Of a stretch of 64,000 nt of DNA, positions 38,959 through 49,632 are shown piece after piece. Under the pieces are notes generated by a model. It had not been told where the DNA came from, ran no database searches, and saw nothing but the letters and a program-made list of their open reading frames with translations. Source of the DNA: an uncultured Porphyromonadaceae bacterium (GTDB taxonomy: Bacteria; Bacteroidota; Bacteroidia; Bacteroidales; Muribaculaceae); NCBI GenBank assembly GCA_947177035.1, contig CAMWSS010000003.1:38143-102142 (forward strand), written 5' to 3'. A program made the translations under genes and the position numbers. The first letter of the stretch is position 1. Each line of letters opens with the position of its first letter.

Positions 38959-40109
38959 CGCCGCCGCCACGCAACCGCGGCCAGCACCAGAATGACAGCC
39001 GCGACCACGGCAACATGACGCCACTCCGCCAGGCTCCATCCGCCACCATCGGCAACATCGCCATCGGCGGCAGCCCTGACGCCCGGCGCCACCCGGTTAG
39101 GCTCGGTCAGCGGCCCGAGCACGCGCATCGGATCAAGATTACACTCCAGACGCATGTCAAGCATCTGCTCGGCAGTCAGATCATGAAGGAAATATCCATA
39201 TGACAGATGCGACGAGCCATACTGCGACTCAAGCATGATGGCCGAATCCATGGCCAGCCTGTCATCATCGGCAAGCGCCCTGATCAGCAACCGCGCGATC
39301 CGGTGATTAGGATCATCGGGACTATACCGCGCATGAATGCTGTCCATCTCGCGATAAAGCGCCCGCGCGCCATCATAATCGCGGATCTGACTGTTGAGCA
39401 GCAACGTCGCATGATTCGACAGCCAGTCACCGACCACCGACGAATCAGCCTTCGCCAGAATGATCGGCTTCATCTCCAGACTCAGAAACAGAGCACTGTC
39501 GATCCGGCCGGCCCTGAGCCACGAACTGCGTGCCTCGGTGAAAAAATAATTGAGATAACCGACATCGTCGGGCGAAATATGATCCTTATATCGGTTAAAC
39601 GCATACGTATAGAACCTTGCGGCCGAAAGATGATCGCCCACAAGCTCCGAACAATATGCCATGATATCGGCATAACGCGCCTGATAGAGATAAGCGTCGA
39701 TGCGGTCGGCAAACGTCTTCATCCGCCTGGCCGACACCACGGCATCGGAATACTGACGATTGTCGAACTGCACGCACGCCCTGTAATACCACGCCAGCAT
39801 GGCCCGGCGCGGATGGCGGCCGTCGTCAAAATAACCGGTGGCGACCGCGGCGGCCGAATCATTCGGGAGAATGCGCCCGCTCATCTTCTCGAGCCTGATA
39901 TAATTGAGCGCATACAGCGCCGAATCAAGCCCGCTGCCGAAACTGGCGCCATCGAGCCGGGCCATCACCGCCGCGGCCGAATCAAGCTCCCAGGTGTCGA
40001 TCAGACGCTCGGCCTCGGCAAGGTCGGAATGCCACCGGCCATGACCGGAAGAGCACGACACGGCCAGCCCGACCGTCGCAAAAAGCAAAAACAGTAATAT
40101 CTGCCTCAT
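38949..40109 (-). CDS. Hypothetical lipoprotein with helical/TPR-like repeats and C-terminal TM
   Basis: Lipobox LAVSC; helical repeats; C-terminal VAVVAAVILVLAAVAWRRRQR. Confidence 0.7.
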   Translation of the reverse strand: MRQILLFLLFATVGLAVSCSSGHGRWHSDLAEAERLIDTWELDSAAAVMARLDGASFGSGLDSALYALNYIRLEKMSGRILPNDSAAAVATGYFDDGRHPRRAMLAWYYRACVQFDNRQYSDAVVSARRMKTFADRIDAYLYQARYADIMAYCSELVGDHLSAARFYTYAFNRYKDHISPDDVGYLNYFFTEARSSWLRAGRIDSALFLSLEMKPIILAKADSSVVGDWLSNHATLLLNSQIRDYDGARALYREMDSIHARYSPDDPNHRIARLLIRALADDDRLAMDSAIMLESQYGSSHLSYGYFLHDLTAEQMLDMRLECNLDPMRVLGPLTEPNRVAPGVRAAADGDVADGGGWSLAEWRHVAVVAAVILVLAAVAWRRRQR

Positions 40110-40127
40110 TTTTCATTCTATAACTTC

Positions 40128-40136
40128 GCAAAGGTA
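40128..40136 (-). promoter_or_regulatory. -7 element (TACCTTTGC) for the 38949-40109 gene
   Basis: Reverse complement of gcaaaggta. Confidence 0.55.
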
Positions 40137-40181
40137 CAAAAAATTCCATTATAGGCGATACGAATATCCCCGATAATTACG

Positions 40182-40190
40182 TAACTTTGC
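40182..40190 (+). promoter_or_regulatory. -7 element (TAACTTTGC) for the YqeY-like gene
   Basis: TAnnTTTG match about 30 nt upstream of the start. Confidence 0.6.
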
Positions 40191-40218
40191 ACAATTGAAA
40201 ACGACAAAAAATCGAATC

Positions 40219-40668
40219 ATGAATTTGTTTGACCGTATCAGCGCCGACATCAAGTCGGCCATGCTTGCACGCGAGAAAGTGCGCCTCGAAGCGCTCCGCG
40301 GCATAAAAAAAGAATTCCTTGAAGCAAAGACCGCAAAAGGAAGCGACGGCGAGCTGACCGACGAAGCCGCCATGAAGATACTCGCCAAAATGGCGAAACA
40401 GCGCCGCGAGACAGCCCAGATCTACTCCGAGCAGAACCGCCCCGAACTGGCTGAAAACGAACTGGCCGAAGCCGCCGTCATCGAAGAATACCTGCCCCGC
40501 CCGCTCACCGACGAAGAACTCACTGCCGAACTCCGCAAAATCATCGAAGAAACCGGCGCCACCTCCGCAAAAGAGATGGGACGGGTCATGGGTGTGGCCT
40601 CGAAAACGCTGGCCGGACGCGCCGACGGCAAAGTCATCAGCGCCAAAGTCAGAGAAATGTTGTCATAA
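40219..40668 (+). CDS. GatB/YqeY domain-containing protein
   Basis: MNLFDRISADIKSAMLAREKVRLEALRGIKKEFLEAK; ATSAKEMGRVMGVAS. Confidence 0.93.
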   Translation: MNLFDRISADIKSAMLAREKVRLEALRGIKKEFLEAKTAKGSDGELTDEAAMKILAKMAKQRRETAQIYSEQNRPELAENELAEAAVIEEYLPRPLTDEELTAELRKIIEETGATSAKEMGRVMGVASKTLAGRADGKVISAKVREMLS

Positions 40669-40695
40669 ACGAGCCAAGCCATATTTTTTAAGCAT

Positions 40696-41967
40696 ATGTT
40701 GACACTTCAGCAAATAAAGGCAAACCCTCAGAACGTCATCGAACGCCTCGCCATCAAAGGTTTCGACGGCAAAGAAGCGATTGACCGCGTGATCGCCCTC
40801 GACGAAAACCGCCGGCGCAACCAGCTGCAAAACGACAATATGGCCGCCGAGCTAAAAAAACTGGCGGCCTCGATCGGCGCCCTGATGAAAGAAGGACGCA
40901 AAGACGAAGCCGAAGCCGCAAAGGCTCAGGTGGCATCACTGAAAGAACAGCAGAAAGCCATTGCCGACGAACTCGAAAACGCCGAACAAAACATCCGCGA
41001 AATCCTGCTCACGGTGCCCAACCTGCCCGCCGACATGGTGCCCGCCGGAAAATCGGCTGCCGACAACGTCGTGGAAAAAACCGGAGGCAACATGCCCGAC
41101 CTGCCAGCCGACGCCCTCTGCCACTGGGATCTGGCAAAAAAATACAACCTCATCGACTTTGACCTCGGCGTCAAGATCACCGGAGCCGGATTCCCCGTCT
41201 ACATGGGCAAAGGCGCCAAACTGCAGCGCGCCCTGATCCAGTTCTTCCTCGACAAAGCGTCAGAAGCCGGCTACCTCGAAGTGCAGCCCCCCTACGTGGT
41301 CAACGAAGCCAGCGGATACGGCACCGGACAGCTCCCCGACAAGGAAGGACAGATGTATCACTGCCAGGCCGACAACCTCTACCTCATCCCCACGGCGGAA
41401 GTGCCCGTGACCAACCTCTATCGCGACGTGATCCTCTCGGCCGAACAGCTTCCGGTGAAAAACTGCGCATACTCGGCCTGCTTCCGCCGCGAAGCCGGAA
41501 GCTACGGCAAAGACGTGCGCGGACTCAACCGCCTCCACCAGTTCGACAAAGTGGAGATCGTGCGCATCGAACGCCCCGAAAACTCCTATGCCGCCCTCGA
41601 AGAGATGAAAGACCACGTGCAGTCGCTGCTCGACTCACTCGGCCTCCCCTGGCACATCCTGCGCCTCTGCGGCGGCGACATGAGCTTCACCTCGGCCATA
41701 ACCTTCGACTTTGAAGTCTGGAGCGCAGCCCAGCAGCGCTGGCTGGAAGTATCGTCCGTGAGCAACTTCGAGACCTACCAGGCCAACCGCCTGAAATGCC
41801 GCTTCCGCGGAGACGACAAAAAAACGCATCTCTGCCACACCCTCAACGGATCCGCACTGGCTCTGCCCCGCATAATGGCCGCACTGCTGGAAAACAACCA
41901 GACCCCCGACGGAATCATCGTGCCGGAATGCCTGCGGAAATACACCGGATTCGACATCATCGACTGA
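40696..41967 (+). CDS. serS: Seryl-tRNA synthetase
   Basis: N-terminal coiled coil; YLIPTAEVPVTN; FRREAGSYGKDVRGLNRLHQFDKVE. Confidence 0.97.
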   Translation: MLTLQQIKANPQNVIERLAIKGFDGKEAIDRVIALDENRRRNQLQNDNMAAELKKLAASIGALMKEGRKDEAEAAKAQVASLKEQQKAIADELENAEQNIREILLTVPNLPADMVPAGKSAADNVVEKTGGNMPDLPADALCHWDLAKKYNLIDFDLGVKITGAGFPVYMGKGAKLQRALIQFFLDKASEAGYLEVQPPYVVNEASGYGTGQLPDKEGQMYHCQADNLYLIPTAEVPVTNLYRDVILSAEQLPVKNCAYSACFRREAGSYGKDVRGLNRLHQFDKVEIVRIERPENSYAALEEMKDHVQSLLDSLGLPWHILRLCGGDMSFTSAITFDFEVWSAAQQRWLEVSSVSNFETYQANRLKCRFRGDDKKTHLCHTLNGSALALPRIMAALLENNQTPDGIIVPECLRKYTGFDIID

Positions 41968-42022
41968 CGACGCCACGGCCGCACGGCGCCCGCCGATAAA
42001 ACCGGATAAAGAAAACACCTGC

Positions 42023-42056
42023 ACAAAGGGCCACGGCCTCCACCGTGGCCCTTTGT
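42023..42056 (+). terminator. Terminator after serS
   Basis: acaaagggccacgg-cctcca-ccgtggccctttgt, perfect 14-bp stem. Confidence 0.8.
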
Positions 42057-42100
42057 CTTAAAACCCACACAAACACATCTTTTTTACCCTTACACATACC

Positions 42101-43354
42101 ATGACTCGACTACAACAACGCTCTTTCTACCCCTGGATCGTGGTCGGACTGCTCTGGATAGTGGCCCTGCTCAACTACATGGACCGACAGATGCTCTCCA
42201 CCATGCAACACAGCATCGGCATGGACATCCCCGCCGTGGCCGACACAGCCAACTTCGGACGCCTGATGGCGATATTCCTCTGGGTATATGGCTGCATAAG
42301 CCCGGCCGCCGGAGCCATCGCCGACCGCATAAACCGCAAATGGCTCATCATCGGCTCCCTCGGAGTCTGGAGCGCCGTGACCCTCATGATGGGCTACTGC
42401 TCCACCTTCACCCAGATCTACTGGCTCAGGGCGCTTATGGGCATCAGCGAAGCGCTCTACATCCCCGCCGGACTCGCCCTGATCGCCGACTACTTCACCG
42501 GCTCGGCCCGCTCCCTGGCAATCGGAATACACATGACCGGACTCTATGCCGGCCAGGCCCTCGGCGGATTCGGCGCCACAGCCGCCGCCCAATGGTCGTG
42601 GCAGCAGACGTTCCACTGGTTCGGCATCATCGGCATCGCCTATGCCATAGTCCTGATCATGCTCCTCCACGAAAAACGCGCCGACAGACGCACCGACAAC
42701 ACCCCCGGCAACGGCGGCGCCGTCAGCCCGTCAGGCGAATCGATACTCAAAGGATTCGGCATGGTGCTGGGCAACATGGCCTTCTGGATCGTGCTCTTCG
42801 TCTTCGCCTCCTCGTCACTGCCCGGATGGTCCACCAAAAACTGGCTCCCCACCCTGTTTGCCGACAGCCTCGGCCTGCCCGCCTCCGAAGCCGGCCCTCT
42901 GGCCACCATAACCATCGCCGTGGCATCATTTGCCGGAGTGATGATCGGCGGCCCGATGAGCGACAGATGGGTGCGCCGCAACCTGCGCGGACGCATCTAC
43001 ACGTCGGCCATCGGCATGAGCATGATGATCCCGGCGCTGATCTGCATCGGCCTCGGCCACAACATCTATGCCGCCGCTGGAGCCGCGCTCTTCTTCGGCG
43101 TGGGCTATGGAATGTTTGACGCCAACAACATGCCCATTCTCTGCCAGTTCGTCCCCTCACACCGCCGCGCCACCGCCTATGGACTGATGAACATGACCGG
43201 AGTCTTCATGGGCGCGCTCGTCACCCAGGTGCTCGGCAACTGGGCCGAACACGGCAACCTCGGACTCGGATTCGCACTGATGGGCGGCATCGTGGCCCTC
43301 GCCGTCATCCTCCAGCTCACCCTCCTCCACCCCCGCACCGACAACCGCGAATAA
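42101..43354 (+). CDS. MFS transporter (organic acid/sugar-acid type)
   Basis: 12-TM pattern; LLNYMDRQMLSTM, GAIADRINRKWLI, MGGPMSDRW-like loop. Confidence 0.85.
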   Translation: MTRLQQRSFYPWIVVGLLWIVALLNYMDRQMLSTMQHSIGMDIPAVADTANFGRLMAIFLWVYGCISPAAGAIADRINRKWLIIGSLGVWSAVTLMMGYCSTFTQIYWLRALMGISEALYIPAGLALIADYFTGSARSLAIGIHMTGLYAGQALGGFGATAAAQWSWQQTFHWFGIIGIAYAIVLIMLLHEKRADRRTDNTPGNGGAVSPSGESILKGFGMVLGNMAFWIVLFVFASSSLPGWSTKNWLPTLFADSLGLPASEAGPLATITIAVASFAGVMIGGPMSDRWVRRNLRGRIYTSAIGMSMMIPALICIGLGHNIYAAAGAALFFGVGYGMFDANNMPILCQFVPSHRRATAYGLMNMTGVFMGALVTQVLGNWAEHGNLGLGFALMGGIVALAVILQLTLLHPRTDNRE

Positions 43355-43390
43355 CCCCCTCCGCTCCCCTCCCATAAACGAATGAAAAAA

Positions 43391-43420
43391 CGGGCGTCTT
43401 CCTTAACCGGAAGACGCCCG
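43391..43420. terminator. Bidirectional-type terminator between convergent MFS and lpxA genes
   Basis: cgggcgtcttcc-ttaacc-ggaagacgcccg; A run on the 5' side serves the minus-strand operon. Confidence 0.8.
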
Positions 43421-43446
43421 CTCTGATTTCATATCGTCACGGCTGA

Positions 43447-44229
43447 TCAGAAGTAGCTCTTGATGATGCCGCGGCGGGAGTTGCGGATGAACTGTATGAT
43501 CTCGTCGCGCTCCTTGGTGGCGGGAAGTTCGGCTTCGATGCACTCGAGGGCCGACGAAACGTTGAGATTCGACTGGAAAATATAGCGGTAGGTGTCTTGA
43601 ATCTCACGGATGGTTTCCGAGGCGAATTCGCGGCGGCGCAGGCCGATGGAGTTGATTCCGGCATACGACAGCGGGTCGCGGCCTGCCTTGACGTAAGGAG
43701 GCACGTCTTTATTGACAAGGGCACCGCCCTGAAGCATCACGTGGGCACCGATGTGGCAGAACTGATGGATGAGCGATCCGCCGCCGATCACGGCATAATC
43801 GTCGATCACCACCTCGCCGGCCAGCTGGGTGGAATTCGACATGATCACGTGGTTGCCCACAACAGTGTCGTGCGCCACATGGCAATAGGCCATGATCAGG
43901 CAATTGTCGCCGACGCGGGTATAGCCCTTAGAGGCCGTGCCGCGGTTCACGGTCACACACTCACGGATAACGGTGTTGTTTCCGATGATGGCGAGAGTTT
44001 TCTCTCCGCGGAACTTGAGATCCTGCGGAATTCCGGCAATTACGGCACCGGGGAAAATGGTGCAGTTGCGGCCGATGCGCGCACCGTCCATTATGACTGC
44101 GTGCGAGCAGATGTGTGTGCCTTCTCCAATTTCAACATCGCCGGCAATGGTTACAAACGGATCGATCACTACTCCCTCGGCAATCTTTGCGTCAGGATGA
44201 ATCGATGCGAGCGGCTGGTTAACGTTCAT
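43447..44229 (-). CDS. lpxA: Acyl-ACP--UDP-N-acetylglucosamine O-acyltransferase
   Basis: IMAYCHVAHDTVVGNHVIMSNSTQLAGEV; IHQFCHIGAHVMLQGG; adjacent to lpxC/fabZ and lpxD. Confidence 0.95.
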   Translation of the reverse strand: MNVNQPLASIHPDAKIAEGVVIDPFVTIAGDVEIGEGTHICSHAVIMDGARIGRNCTIFPGAVIAGIPQDLKFRGEKTLAIIGNNTVIRECVTVNRGTASKGYTRVGDNCLIMAYCHVAHDTVVGNHVIMSNSTQLAGEVVIDDYAVIGGGSLIHQFCHIGAHVMLQGGALVNKDVPPYVKAGRDPLSYAGINSIGLRRREFASETIREIQDTYRYIFQSNLNVSSALECIEAELPATKERDEIIQFIRNSRRGIIKSYF

Positions 44230-44282
44230 ATAATCCTATGTGAAGTGAAGTGTAGTATTGTTGTTCTTACGGGGGGGGTAGG

Positions 44283-45665
44283 TTATTTGTTCTTGATGAT
44301 CTGTGCCATGAATTCGCACTCGGTCACAATTTTTTCACCGACAAACGCATATCCCTTCATCACCGCACATCCGCGTCTGAGGTCGGTCATGAACGAAACG
44401 TGAAAGATCAGAGTGTCGCCCGGCACCACTTTCTGGCGGAAGCGCACGTTGTCGATCTTCATGAAGTATGTCGAATAGCGTTCGGGGTCGGGAACGGTGG
44501 AGAGCACCAGCAGGCCGCCGGTCTGGGCCATGGCTTCGACCATGAGCACGCCCGGCATCACAGGTTCCTGGGGGAAGTGTCCCTGGAAGAACGGTTCGTT
44601 GACGGTGACGTTCTTGACGCCGACAATGTGGCGCTCGCCCTTCTCGATGATCTTGTCGACAAGCAGGAAGGGGAAACGGTGGGGCAACGAAGCCCGGATG
44701 GCGTTGACGTCCATGACAGGCTCAATGTTCGGATTATAGACCGGAGCCTGTATTTCCTGGCGTTTCAGCTCTTTGCGTATCTGCTTTGCAAGGGTGGTGT
44801 TGAGCGAGTGTCCGGGACGGGTGGCGATTACCTTGCCTTTGAGCGGACGGCCGATGAGCGCAAGGTCGCCGAGCACGTCGAGCAGCTTGTGGCGTGCCGG
44901 CTCATTGTCGTGCTGGAGCGGACGGTCGTTGAGATATCCGAATGACTCGACGCTCTGGTGGGGAGCGCCGACCAGATCGGCGATATGGTCGAGTTCCGAC
45001 TGATCCATCGGCGAGTCATAGATGACGATGGCGTTTTCAAGGTCGCCGCCTTTGATCAGATTGTTTTTGACCAGCGGCTCGATCTCGCGGACAAAGACGA
45101 AAGTGCGGCTCGGCGCGATCTCCGAAGGGAAGTCCGAAAGTCTGTCGAGCGAAGCGAACTGGTTCGGGAGCACGGGCGAGTCAAAAGCCACCATCGTGTC
45201 GATCGAGAATCCGTCGTCGGGCAACACCTGGATCGACGATCCGGTGGTGTCGTCGCGCACTTCGATTTTCTGCTTTACCACATAAAAATCCTTATCGGCA
45301 TTCTGTTCCACGGTGCCGGCCTCGGCTATCGCCTCGGCATAGTCACGTGCCGATCCGTCGAGAATCGGCATTTCGGGAGCGTTGACGCGGATGAGCACAT
45401 TGTCGATGCCGGCGGCATAGAGCGCGGCCAAGGCATGCTCGATTGTGCTTACGGTGGAGTCGCCGCGACCGATCACAGTGCCGCGGGTAGTCGCCTTCAC
45501 ATTTTCGGCCAGAGCGTCGATGACGGGTTCGCCTTCAAGGTCTGTACGCTGAAATTTATATCCGTGGTTTTCAGGAGCGGGAAGGAATTCAGCGGTGATA
45601 TCAAGGCCGGTGTGCAGCCCTTTACCGCTGAGAGTGAAGCCTTTGCTAAGAGTGGTTTGCTTCAT
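44283..45665 (-). CDS. lpxC/fabZ: Bifunctional LpxC deacetylase / FabZ dehydratase
   Basis: N-terminal LpxC (STIEHALAALYAAGIDN, LDGSARDYAEAI) fused to FabZ (LPHRFPFLLVDKI, NEPFFQGHFPQEPVMPGVLMVEAMAQ). Confidence 0.96.
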   Translation of the reverse strand: MKQTTLSKGFTLSGKGLHTGLDITAEFLPAPENHGYKFQRTDLEGEPVIDALAENVKATTRGTVIGRGDSTVSTIEHALAALYAAGIDNVLIRVNAPEMPILDGSARDYAEAIAEAGTVEQNADKDFYVVKQKIEVRDDTTGSSIQVLPDDGFSIDTMVAFDSPVLPNQFASLDRLSDFPSEIAPSRTFVFVREIEPLVKNNLIKGGDLENAIVIYDSPMDQSELDHIADLVGAPHQSVESFGYLNDRPLQHDNEPARHKLLDVLGDLALIGRPLKGKVIATRPGHSLNTTLAKQIRKELKRQEIQAPVYNPNIEPVMDVNAIRASLPHRFPFLLVDKIIEKGERHIVGVKNVTVNEPFFQGHFPQEPVMPGVLMVEAMAQTGGLLVLSTVPDPERYSTYFMKIDNVRFRQKVVPGDTLIFHVSFMTDLRRGCAVMKGYAFVGEKIVTECEFMAQIIKNK

Positions 45666-46699
45666 TATTCTTTGAGTTTTTTAATTTCTTTTTCAAGAGC
45701 CGACAGCTTTGCCGCCATCTCCGACAGGCGGTTGAAATAAGCGCTCTGTCTGACAAATTTTTTCGCGTCGATGGCCGGGGTGCCGAGCAGCGCCGACTGC
45801 GACGGAGTGTTGGTGTGCACTCCGCTCTGCGCGCCGATGCCGACTTTGTCGCCGATGCGGATATGGCCGGCAATGCCTACCTGTCCGCCAATCATGCAGT
45901 TTTCACCGACTTTGGCCGATCCGGCCACTCCGGCCTGGGCAGCCATGACGGTGTTGGCGCCGACTGTCACATTGTGGGCGATCTGGATCAGGTTGTCGAG
46001 CTTCACGCCTTTGCCCACCACCGTGGCGCCCATCGTGGCGCGGTCCACCGTGGTGTTGGCGCCGATCTCAACGTCGTCAGCGATCTCAACGCGTCCGATC
46101 TGCGGGATTTTTGAATATGTGCCGTCGGGCATCGGGGCGAAGCCGAATCCGTCGGCACCGATCACGGCGCCGGAGTGGATCACGCAGCGCGCGCCGATCT
46201 TGCATCCGTGATAGATTCTGGCGCCCGGATAGACAATGGTCCCTTCGCCAAGGGTGACGCCGGGGCCGATGTAGGCCTGAGGGTAGACCTGAACGCCAGC
46301 GCCGATAACCGCGCCGCGGCCAATGTAGGCGAACGCGCCGACATAGACATCGTCGGGCAGTTTCACTCCGTCGGCCACATAGCATGGCTGCTCGATGCCG
46401 CGGCGGCGCGGATTGAGCAGTTCGTCGACCATGCGCATGAGCATGGCCAGAGTGGCATACGGGTCATCGACCCGGATCAGAGTGGCACTTACCGGACGCT
46501 CGGGCACAAAATCGCGGCGCACCAGCACTGCCGAAGCTCCGGTGGTGTATATATGGTGAGAATATTTCGGATTGGCAAGAAACGAGAGCGATCCGGCCCG
46601 GGCTTCTTCAATTTTGGCAAAGGTGCGCACTGTCACCTCACCGTCGCCCTCAACCGTTCCGCCGACCGTATCGGCAATCTGTTTCGCTGAAAACTCCAT
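45665..46699 (-). CDS. lpxD: UDP-3-O-(3-hydroxymyristoyl)glucosamine N-acyltransferase
   Basis: Hexapeptide repeats; [32 protein letters not shown]. Confidence 0.95.
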   Translation of the reverse strand: MEFSAKQIADTVGGTVEGDGEVTVRTFAKIEEARAGSLSFLANPKYSHHIYTTGASAVLVRRDFVPERPVSATLIRVDDPYATLAMLMRMVDELLNPRRRGIEQPCYVADGVKLPDDVYVGAFAYIGRGAVIGAGVQVYPQAYIGPGVTLGEGTIVYPGARIYHGCKIGARCVIHSGAVIGADGFGFAPMPDGTYSKIPQIGRVEIADDVEIGANTTVDRATMGATVVGKGVKLDNLIQIAHNVTVGANTVMAAQAGVAGSAKVGENCMIGGQVGIAGHIRIGDKVGIGAQSGVHTNTPSQSALLGTPAIDAKKFVRQSAYFNRLSEMAAKLSALEKEIKKLKE

Positions 46700-46913
46700 G
46701 TTGTATTTATTGGTTCGTGCTGCAAAGTTACTAAAAAAATGTGAAATTGCAATAATCTGTGCTATCAGCGGAAACGCCGCGGGCCGCTCCGCGTCCCTGA
46801 CGGCTTTCCATTCTGGAAAGGGGCCGACGGCGAATCTGCCGCCATCGGCGCCGCAATGGCGGATAATTGACGGATTCGTGGCGCCCGGAAGCGGATTTTA
46901 GCCGGAAAATGGC

Positions 46914-46922
46914 TATCTTTGC
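46914..46922 (+). promoter_or_regulatory. -7 element (TATCTTTGC) for mutS
   Basis: TAnnTTTG match about 20 nt before the mutS start. Confidence 0.6.
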
Positions 46923-46942
46923 AGTCCTAAAATAACACTGAA

Positions 46943-49567
46943 ATGGCTAAGAAATTTGTGGAAACGCCGCTGATGAGGCAGTATGTCGAGATGAAATCAA
47001 AACATCCCGACGCAATTCTGCTGTTCAGAGTGGGAGACTTTTACGAAACTTTCTCCGACGACGCTATCGCTGCCAGCGAGATTCTGGGAATCACACTGAC
47101 CAAACGCGCCAATGGCTCGGCCCAGAGCGTGGAGCTGGCCGGCTTTCCGCATCATGCGCTCGACACTTATCTGCCGCGCCTGGTCAGAGCGGGCAAGCGG
47201 GTGGCCATCTGCGAGCAGCTCGAAGATCCGAAGACGACCAAAAAGCTGGTCAAGCGCGGCATAATCGAGCTGGTCACTCCCGGCCTGTCGATCAGCGACA
47301 ATATTCTTGACCATCGCGAAAACAACTTTCTGGCGTCGATCCATGTGATGGACCGGAAGCTGTGGGGACTGGCTCTGCTCGACATCTCGACAGGCGAGTT
47401 TCTCGTGGCCCAGGGCGCTCCAGACTATGTGGACAAACTGCTGGGCAGCTTCGCCCCGAAAGAGTTGCTGACAGAGCGCGGACGCAAGGCCGAGATCGAA
47501 TCGGAACTCACGGCCAGGTATCTCAACTTCGACCTCGATGACTGGGTCTATACGGCCGATTCGGCCAACGACCGGCTGCTGAAGCATTTCCAGACCGGAT
47601 CGCTGAAAGGATTCGGAGTGCAGGACCTCGGCGCGGCCATCATAGCCGCCGGCGCGGTGCTTCATTATCTGGACCTGACGCAACACACGGCCATCGGCCA
47701 CATCACGTCGCTGCGCCGCATCGAGGAAGACAGTTACGTCAGACTCGACAAGTTCACCGCACGCAATCTGGAGCTGGTGGCGCCGATGACTTCCGAGGGC
47801 AAGAGCCTGCTGTCGGTGATCGACCGCACGGTCAGCCCGATGGGCGCGCGAATGCTCCGCCGGTGGATCCTCTTCCCGCTGCGCGATCCAAAGGCCATCA
47901 ACCGCCGGCTCGACGTGGTGGAGCACTTTTTCCGCCAGCCCGACACCTATGAGCAGATCCGTTCGGAGATCGAACACGTCGGCGATCTGGAGCGCCTGAT
48001 CTCGAAGGTGGCGGTCGGTCGCGTGACTCCGCGCGAGGTGGTGCAGCTTAAAGGGGCGCTCGCCGCCATAGTCCCGATCAAGGCGGCATGCGTCGAGTCC
48101 GGCCAGGAGACACTTCGCTCCATCGGCAGCCAGCTCAACCCCTGCGAGCTGATACGCGACAGGATCGCCCGCGAGGTGGCCGACGACGCGCCGGCCGCGC
48201 TGGGACGCGGACCGGTCATCAGGCAGGGGGTCGACAGTGAACTCGACGAGCTGCGCGAAATCGCCTTTTCGGGCAAGGACTATCTGCTGCGCATACAGCA
48301 GCGCGAAATCGCCGCCACAGGCATCCCGAGCCTGAAGATAGCGTTCAACAACGTGTTCGGATACTATATCGAGGTGACCAACACCCACCGCGACAAAGTG
48401 CCCGCCGAGTGGATACGCAAGCAGACTCTGGTCAACGCCGAGCGCTATATCACCCAGGAGCTGAAGGAATATGAAGAGAAGATTCTCGGCGCGCAGGAGA
48501 AGATAGCGGTCATCGAGGCGCGGCTTTTCGCTGAACTGACGGCCAGCCTGGCCGAATATATTCCGGCCATACAGCTCGACGCGTCGCTGGTGGCCCGTCT
48601 GGACTGCCTGACGGCGTTCACTCTCGTGGCCCGCGAAAACAAATATACCCGCCCGGTCGTTGACGATTCCAACTGCCTGGAAATCGTCGAGGGACGCCAC
48701 CCGGTGATCGAGAAGCAGCTCCCCCCCGGCGAACCTTATATCACCAACACGGTGCGCCTGTCCAACGACTCGGCGCAGATCATGATGATCACCGGACCGA
48801 ACATGAGCGGTAAGTCGGCCCTGCTGCGCCAGACGGCGCTGAACGTGATCATGGCGCAGGCCGGATGCTTCGTGGCGGCCGAATCGGCCCGCATCGGAGT
48901 GGTCGACAAGGTGTTCACCCGCGTGGGCGCGTCAGATAACATTTCGCTGGGCGAGTCAACTTTCATGGTGGAAATGAATGAGGCAGCCTCGATTCTCAAC
49001 AACATGAGCGACCGCTCGCTGATACTCTTCGACGAGCTGGGCCGCGGCACTTCCACCTATGATGGCATCTCCATCGCCTGGGCCATCGTGGAATACATCC
49101 ACCAGCACCCCACGATGCACCCCAAGACGCTCTTCGCCACCCACTATCATGAGCTGAACGAGATGGAGGGCACGTTTGAGCGCGTGGTCAATTATAATGT
49201 CAGCGTGAAGGAGATAGACGGCAAGGTGGTGTTTCTGCGCAAGCTGGCGCGCGGCGGCTCGGAACACAGCTTCGGCATACACGTGGCCAAACTGGCGGGC
49301 ATGCCCCCGGCAATCGTGGAGCGGGCGGAGCAGGTGCTCCGTCAGCTCGAAACCAACCTGCGCGGCGACCGCAGGATCACCGACAATGTCGGCTCGGCCG
49401 AAACGGCACCGGCGGCCGACGGCATGCAGCTGACGTTTTTCCAGCTCGACGACCCTGTGCTGGCGCAGGTGCGCGACCTGATCATCAATCTCGACATTGA
49501 CCGCCTCACCCCGATCGATGCCCTCAACAAGCTCCACGACATACGCCAGGTCATCACCGGCAAATAG
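46943..49567 (+). CDS. mutS: DNA mismatch repair protein MutS
   Basis: [28 protein letters not shown] Walker [15 protein letters not shown]. Confidence 0.97.
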   Translation: MAKKFVETPLMRQYVEMKSKHPDAILLFRVGDFYETFSDDAIAASEILGITLTKRANGSAQSVELAGFPHHALDTYLPRLVRAGKRVAICEQLEDPKTTKKLVKRGIIELVTPGLSISDNILDHRENNFLASIHVMDRKLWGLALLDISTGEFLVAQGAPDYVDKLLGSFAPKELLTERGRKAEIESELTARYLNFDLDDWVYTADSANDRLLKHFQTGSLKGFGVQDLGAAIIAAGAVLHYLDLTQHTAIGHITSLRRIEEDSYVRLDKFTARNLELVAPMTSEGKSLLSVIDRTVSPMGARMLRRWILFPLRDPKAINRRLDVVEHFFRQPDTYEQIRSEIEHVGDLERLISKVAVGRVTPREVVQLKGALAAIVPIKAACVESGQETLRSIGSQLNPCELIRDRIAREVADDAPAALGRGPVIRQGVDSELDELREIAFSGKDYLLRIQQREIAATGIPSLKIAFNNVFGYYIEVTNTHRDKVPAEWIRKQTLVNAERYITQELKEYEEKILGAQEKIAVIEARLFAELTASLAEYIPAIQLDASLVARLDCLTAFTLVARENKYTRPVVDDSNCLEIVEGRHPVIEKQLPPGEPYITNTVRLSNDSAQIMMITGPNMSGKSALLRQTALNVIMAQAGCFVAAESARIGVVDKVFTRVGASDNISLGESTFMVEMNEAASILNNMSDRSLILFDELGRGTSTYDGISIAWAIVEYIHQHPTMHPKTLFATHYHELNEMEGTFERVVNYNVSVKEIDGKVVFLRKLARGGSEHSFGIHVAKLAGMPPAIVERAEQVLRQLETNLRGDRRITDNVGSAETAPAADGMQLTFFQLDDPVLAQVRDLIINLDIDRLTPIDALNKLHDIRQVITGK

Positions 49568-49632
49568 TCATTTACAGCTCAAGTTCCGAAGCAGCCAAGG
49601 CTTTTATAACTGTCAGCTCAATATTGTCGTAA

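Noticed and set aside
44283-45665. LpxC-FabZ fusion as a novelty
   Set aside because: This bifunctional fusion is well known in Bacteroidetes
46997-48700. 567-aa minus-strand ORF opposite mutS
   Set aside because: Antisense to a canonical mutS; no start context or promoter of its own
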